Origin: JBDREF01 sp043820045
GTDB taxonomy: Bacteria; Planctomycetota; Phycisphaerae; Sedimentisphaerales; Anaerobacaceae
Assembly: GCA_043820045.1 (NCBI GenBank)
Contig: JBDREF010000120.1
Span: forward strand, 1-8,243
Length of the DNA stretch: 8,243 nt
Direction of reading: 5' to 3'
Positions 6,086-8,243 of this stretch are shown here, piece by piece. A model generated the notes under the pieces. That model saw only the letters and a list, made by a program, of their open reading frames with translations. It was not told where the DNA came from and ran no database searches. How positions within the stretch are numbered: position 1 is the stretch's first letter; every line of letters starts with the position of its first letter. The translations under genes and the position numbers were made by a program.

Positions 6086-6340
6086 ATGACGAAGAATACG
6101 AAAATCGTAATTCTGGGCGTGCTGATCCTGCTCGCAGCGGCGTTGATCGCCTACGGCGCTATCTTCCATTCCACGAACGTTTTGCCCCAGCACGATGGCG
6201 ACCCTACGATTATAGTCAAATCCGAGCCCGCCCTGATGAAAGAAGCTTCCGTGGGCGGCGTGACGCGAGATGTCTCAGGGAAGATCAAGCAAACATACAC
6301 AGGCAAGGCACCTGAAGAATGCCCTACGTGAGGCACTTAA
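6086..6340 (+). CDS. Small membrane-anchored protein, candidate selenoprotein with C-terminal CxxU (UGA at 6329-6331)
   Basis: Read conventionally the gene stops at TGA 6329-6331 and encodes 81 aa. If the TGA is read as selenocysteine, two more codons (Gly, Thr) follow before TAA 6338-6340, giving 84 aa ending C79-P-T-U82-G-T. The N-terminus has lysines and then one transmembrane segment, about residues 7-26 (KIVILGVLILLAAALIAYGA), so the C-terminal part with GGVTRDVSGKIKQTY would face outside the cytoplasm. I prefer ATG 6086; AAAGG at 6069-6073 is 12 nt away, somewhat far. A GTG at 6053 would add 11 residues but has no ribosome binding site. Evidence for Sec is tRNA-Sec immediately upstream, selD in the window, the CxxU redox motif, and a SECIS-like hairpin after the UGA. 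It probably works with the Fe-S membrane protein that starts 10 nt after the TAA. No known family is recognised. The gene itself is likely; Sec decoding is an inference. Confidence 0.68.
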
Positions 6341-6346
6341 AAAGGA

Positions 6347-6365
6347 GACCATGGTGTCCATGGTC
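6347..6365 (+). promoter_or_regulatory. SECIS-like hairpin overlapping the start of the Fe-S protein gene
   Basis: GACCATGG (6347-6354) and CCATGGTC (6358-6365) form a perfect 8-bp stem with loop TGT (6355-6357). The apical loop begins 23 nt after the UGA at 6329-6331. As I recall the bacterial SECIS rules (apical loop of 3-14 nt with a G in its first two positions, upper stem of 4-16 bp, 16-37 nt from UGA to loop), all are met. Both candidate start codons of the next gene (6351 and 6360) are inside the stem, so it may also control that gene's translation. Confidence 0.55.
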
Positions 6366-7208
6366 AGGAAAACGAAACTAAGCAATCTCGCTTCTAAGCT
6401 GCTCGGCTGGCGAATTTGGATTCAGACCTCGTTCCTGCTGGTCTGGCTGGATCCGCTGGGCCTGCGAATGCACACGGTCTGCTCGCCCGTTTTTCATTGT
6501 TACGCCTGTCCTTTATCGACGTTTGCTTGTCCAATCGGCGTCATCGCCCAGTTCGGTGCGCTGCATGTTTTTCCATTCATAGCGGTCGGCCTGCTCATCG
6601 CCGTCGGAGCTTTGCTCGGTTCGCTGATATGCGGCTGGGTCTGTCCTTTCGGCTTTCTGCAGGACCTGGCCGCCAAAGTCCCAACGCCGAAGTTCGACCT
6701 GCCCAAATGGAACGGGTATCTGCGTTACGTAGTGCTGGTCGGCACTGTACTGGCTGTGCCCTATTTCTTCGGCGAAGGGCATCCTCTTTTCGTATGCAGG
6801 GTCTGTCCGGCCGGTGCGCTGGAGGCGGCCGTACCCAACATGGTCGGCCAGGCGATTGCGGGCCAGGACGTTATCTGGCCGAGCGCGCTGAAACTTACTA
6901 TCCTCGTTTTGTTTCTGATAGCAATTTTTCTCATGAGACGGCCCTGGTGCAGGCTGCTCTGCCCGCTCGGAGCGATATTCTCGCTTTTCAATCGCGTCTC
7001 GGCATTCTTCCTGCGTTTCGACGCCGCCGAGTGCACCCACTGCGAACGCTGTCACAAAATGTGCGAGTACGGCATACAGCCGGAGATGACGCCGAATGAC
7101 CTGCGTTGCATCCGCTGCCTCGAATGTACCCGCTGCAGCCCTGAAGCGTTAACTCTCGGCAGCGTTTTCGAGGCGACAGAGATAACGGCTCCGGCAAGCG
7201 ATGATTAG
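6351..7208 (+). CDS. NapH-like polytopic membrane protein with [4Fe-4S] clusters
   Basis: This is a 285-residue membrane ferredoxin-like protein. The start is ATG 6351 (GGAG at 6344-6347, spacer only 3 nt) or ATG 6360 (12 nt). Hydrophobic segments are about residues 20-36, 70-100, 123-142 and 180-197. Cysteine motifs beside or within the membrane part are C44...C50-YA-C53-P...C60-P, C94-GWV-C98-P, C149-RV-C152-P and C200-RLL-C204-P; the CxxxCP type is diagnostic of the NapH/NosR/CcoG/YccM group. The C-terminal domain has C228/C231/C234/C238 (normal CxxCxxCxxxC) and C253/C256/C259/C262, where the last spacing is two residues and Ser follows instead of Pro. It would move electrons through or across the inner membrane. 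No other nap or nos genes are present. It follows the small CxxU protein by 10 nt, the likely redox partner. Its stop overlaps the end of the convergent gene by 4 nt. Confidence 0.85.
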   Translation: MVSMVRKTKLSNLASKLLGWRIWIQTSFLLVWLDPLGLRMHTVCSPVFHCYACPLSTFACPIGVIAQFGALHVFPFIAVGLLIAVGALLGSLICGWVCPFGFLQDLAAKVPTPKFDLPKWNGYLRYVVLVGTVLAVPYFFGEGHPLFVCRVCPAGALEAAVPNMVGQAIAGQDVIWPSALKLTILVLFLIAIFLMRRPWCRLLCPLGAIFSLFNRVSAFFLRFDAAECTHCERCHKMCEYGIQPEMTPNDLRCIRCLECTRCSPEALTLGSVFEATEITAPASDD

Positions 7209-7714
7209 GGTGCTTCCGGGTCTGCGTCTTGCACATTTGGCCGGCCGGGATATGCTTCGGATTCTGCTATTGTGGGCATCGATTGGAGCCCCAGGCACGC
7301 ACAAAACCGCTCGCGGAAGAAAGGACTGATAAAGCCTAAAATCGTGAAAGGTAAATTGAGAACGTAAAGACACAGTCCAAATGCGAATCCTCCTATGATA
7401 AGCATCAATATTGCCTGCGATTCAGAAAGATCCGGCCCTCCCGACATAATAATCGAACCCACAATGACGAATCCGAACATGGCAACCGAGCTGCCGAGAA
7501 GGGTCCATAGGGCCAGCCAAAGCATGAAACAGACGGGGCGGTACTTTCCTCCACAGAGTTTCCGCGACAAGGCTATTGCCAACAGCATTGTAACGGCCAC
7601 AAAAAGAAACAGGGCTAAGAACAGAGCCGTCTCATTCGATAATTCGAGGGAGCAGGGCAGAACGCCAGAACATGCAACTGCCACCAAAGTTGCAAAAGAC
7701 ATCAAAAATCGCAC
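7205..7714 (-). CDS. Hypothetical membrane protein
   Basis: This is a 169-residue protein from GTG 7714 (165 from ATG 7702); neither start has a clear ribosome binding site. The N-terminus (RFLMSFATLVAVACSGVLPCS) could be a signal sequence or first membrane helix. Three further hydrophobic stretches follow, about residues 30-51, 63-90 (FMLWLALWTLLGSSVAMFGF and on) and 103-131. The C-terminal 35 residues are hydrophilic and Pro/Glu/Asp-rich. No family is recognised. The gene is convergent with the Fe-S protein gene: its TAA (7207-7205) overlaps that gene's TAG (7206-7208), so no terminator separates them. Its promoter region would be the stretch up to the terminator at 7878, in which I see no strong promoter. 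Confidence 0.62.
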   Translation of the reverse strand: MRFLMSFATLVAVACSGVLPCSLELSNETALFLALFLFVAVTMLLAIALSRKLCGGKYRPVCFMLWLALWTLLGSSVAMFGFVIVGSIIMSGGPDLSESQAILMLIIGGFAFGLCLYVLNLPFTILGFISPFFRERFCACLGLQSMPTIAESEAYPGRPNVQDADPEAP

Positions 7715-7877
7715 AAAACCGGCGAGCTTTTCAAGATAGTTCGCCGATAACCGTGGACTGAAACAAAATATTGGACTGAGATGCAGATGAGTATGGCATA
7801 CCCGATAGTTCCTTCTTACTCCGGACGGATACTTAGATAGTAAATAGTGAAGATGTAAACATCGGGCAACCGGATAT

Positions 7878-7908
7878 AAAAAAAGCCGTGGAGATACACG
7901 GCTTTTTT
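7878..7908 (-). terminator. Strong intrinsic terminator, bidirectional
   Basis: GCCGTG (7885-7890) and CACGGC (7897-7902) form a 6-bp GC-rich stem with loop GAGATA. It is flanked by a run of seven A on the left and six T on the right, which also pair and provide a U-tract in either direction. It lies 33 nt beyond the stop of the minus-strand gene at 7941 and ends that transcript. Apart from it, the 226-nt gap between 7714 and 7941 shows nothing recognisable. Confidence 0.9.
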
Positions 7909-7940
7909 ATTTTAACACGCAGAAACCATCGCCGCTTAAT

Positions 7941-8243
7941 CTAATCAAACGGAAGTTTTACTCCTCCCTTATCGGTCTTGATAACGTCAGGTTTCGCTCC
8001 GATGCTGGGCGCCTTTTTTGCCTCTTTGGCACGGCAAACAAGCCCCTTGGTGACATTTGCCATGTCGCCCTTGACTATCGTCGCAAACGACATGTTGTTG
8101 GTCACCCGCTGAACTTCTATCGTGGCAACATAGTTCTCGATCTTTCCAAGTGACTCATTCGTGTCGGTATCAAAGATTTCCTGACCTTCGCCATAGATGT
8201 CGAACAGCATGCCTTTCGCCATCCTCTCGCCGCCCTGGTTCAA
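7941..8243 (-). CDS. C-terminal fragment of a protein with a CsgG/FlgT-like C-terminal domain (5' end outside window)
   Basis: The frame is open from the right edge of the window to a TAG at 7943-7941, about 100 residues. The apparent start at 8243 is a TTG at the very edge and is probably an internal Leu. The segment MLFDIYGEGQEIFDTDTNESLGKIENYVATIEVQRVTNNMSFATIVKGD resembles the small beta-barrel tail often seen after CsgG-like or FlgT-like modules in envelope proteins ('...I.D..TGe.LG......g.i.V..v....S.a.iv.G....kGd.v'). The end is Lys-rich (KEAKKAPSIGAKPDVIKTDKGG). The similarity is from memory and remote. No signal peptide or CsgG core can be seen because the N-terminal part lies outside. 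The gene has its own terminator at 7878-7908 and is separate from the redox genes. Confidence 0.65.
   Translation of the reverse strand: MNQGGERMAKGMLFDIYGEGQEIFDTDTNESLGKIENYVATIEVQRVTNNMSFATIVKGDMANVTKGLVCRAKEAKKAPSIGAKPDVIKTDKGGVKLPFD

Overview
The window looks like chromosomal DNA of a strictly anaerobic bacterium of moderate GC content that uses selenocysteine. A Planctomycetota (Phycisphaerae-like) or Desulfobacterota-like source would fit the gene content, but this is an impression and no marker here proves it. There is no transposase, phage gene or CRISPR array.

Positions 1-2400 (+) hold a tightly coupled three-gene block of the 2-hydroxyacyl-CoA dehydratase / benzoyl-CoA reductase superfamily: the C-terminal end of one subunit, a complete second subunit (468 aa), and the ATP-dependent [4Fe-4S] activator (259 aa). 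Both junctions are ATGA stop/start overlaps. The activator would inject a low-potential electron into the two-subunit component. The substrate cannot be told from this sequence.

Positions 2437-4087 (+) hold selD (selenophosphate synthetase) behind its own candidate promoter. It is a long variant: a cysteine-rich N-terminal extension with three CxC pairs, a normal SelD core, then a linker and a C-terminal AhpD/CMD-like CxxC domain. On the minus strand follow a small hypothetical membrane protein (4278-4613) and an EamA-family transporter (4822-5697).

Positions 5825-6018 (+) hold a good sigma70-type promoter, tRNA-Sec (anticodon UCA) and a hairpin. Just downstream is a short membrane-anchored protein whose reading frame reaches UGA after Cys-Pro-Thr, with only two more codons before UAA. 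A perfect 8-bp hairpin with a UGU loop begins 15 nt after that UGA, with its apical loop 23 nt away, the geometry of a bacterial SECIS element. I therefore propose an undescribed small selenoprotein with a C-terminal CxxU motif. The next gene (6351-7208), a NapH-like polytopic Fe-S protein, starts inside this hairpin, so the two are probably translationally linked and functionally paired as a membrane redox system.

The right end holds a convergent hypothetical membrane protein (7205-7714, -), a strong intrinsic terminator (7878-7908), and the C-terminal part of a minus-strand protein with a CsgG/FlgT-type beta-barrel-like tail (7941-8243).

Together, selD and tRNA-Sec supply part of the selenocysteine machinery, and the small CxxU protein is a local candidate consumer. 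selA and selB are not in the window.
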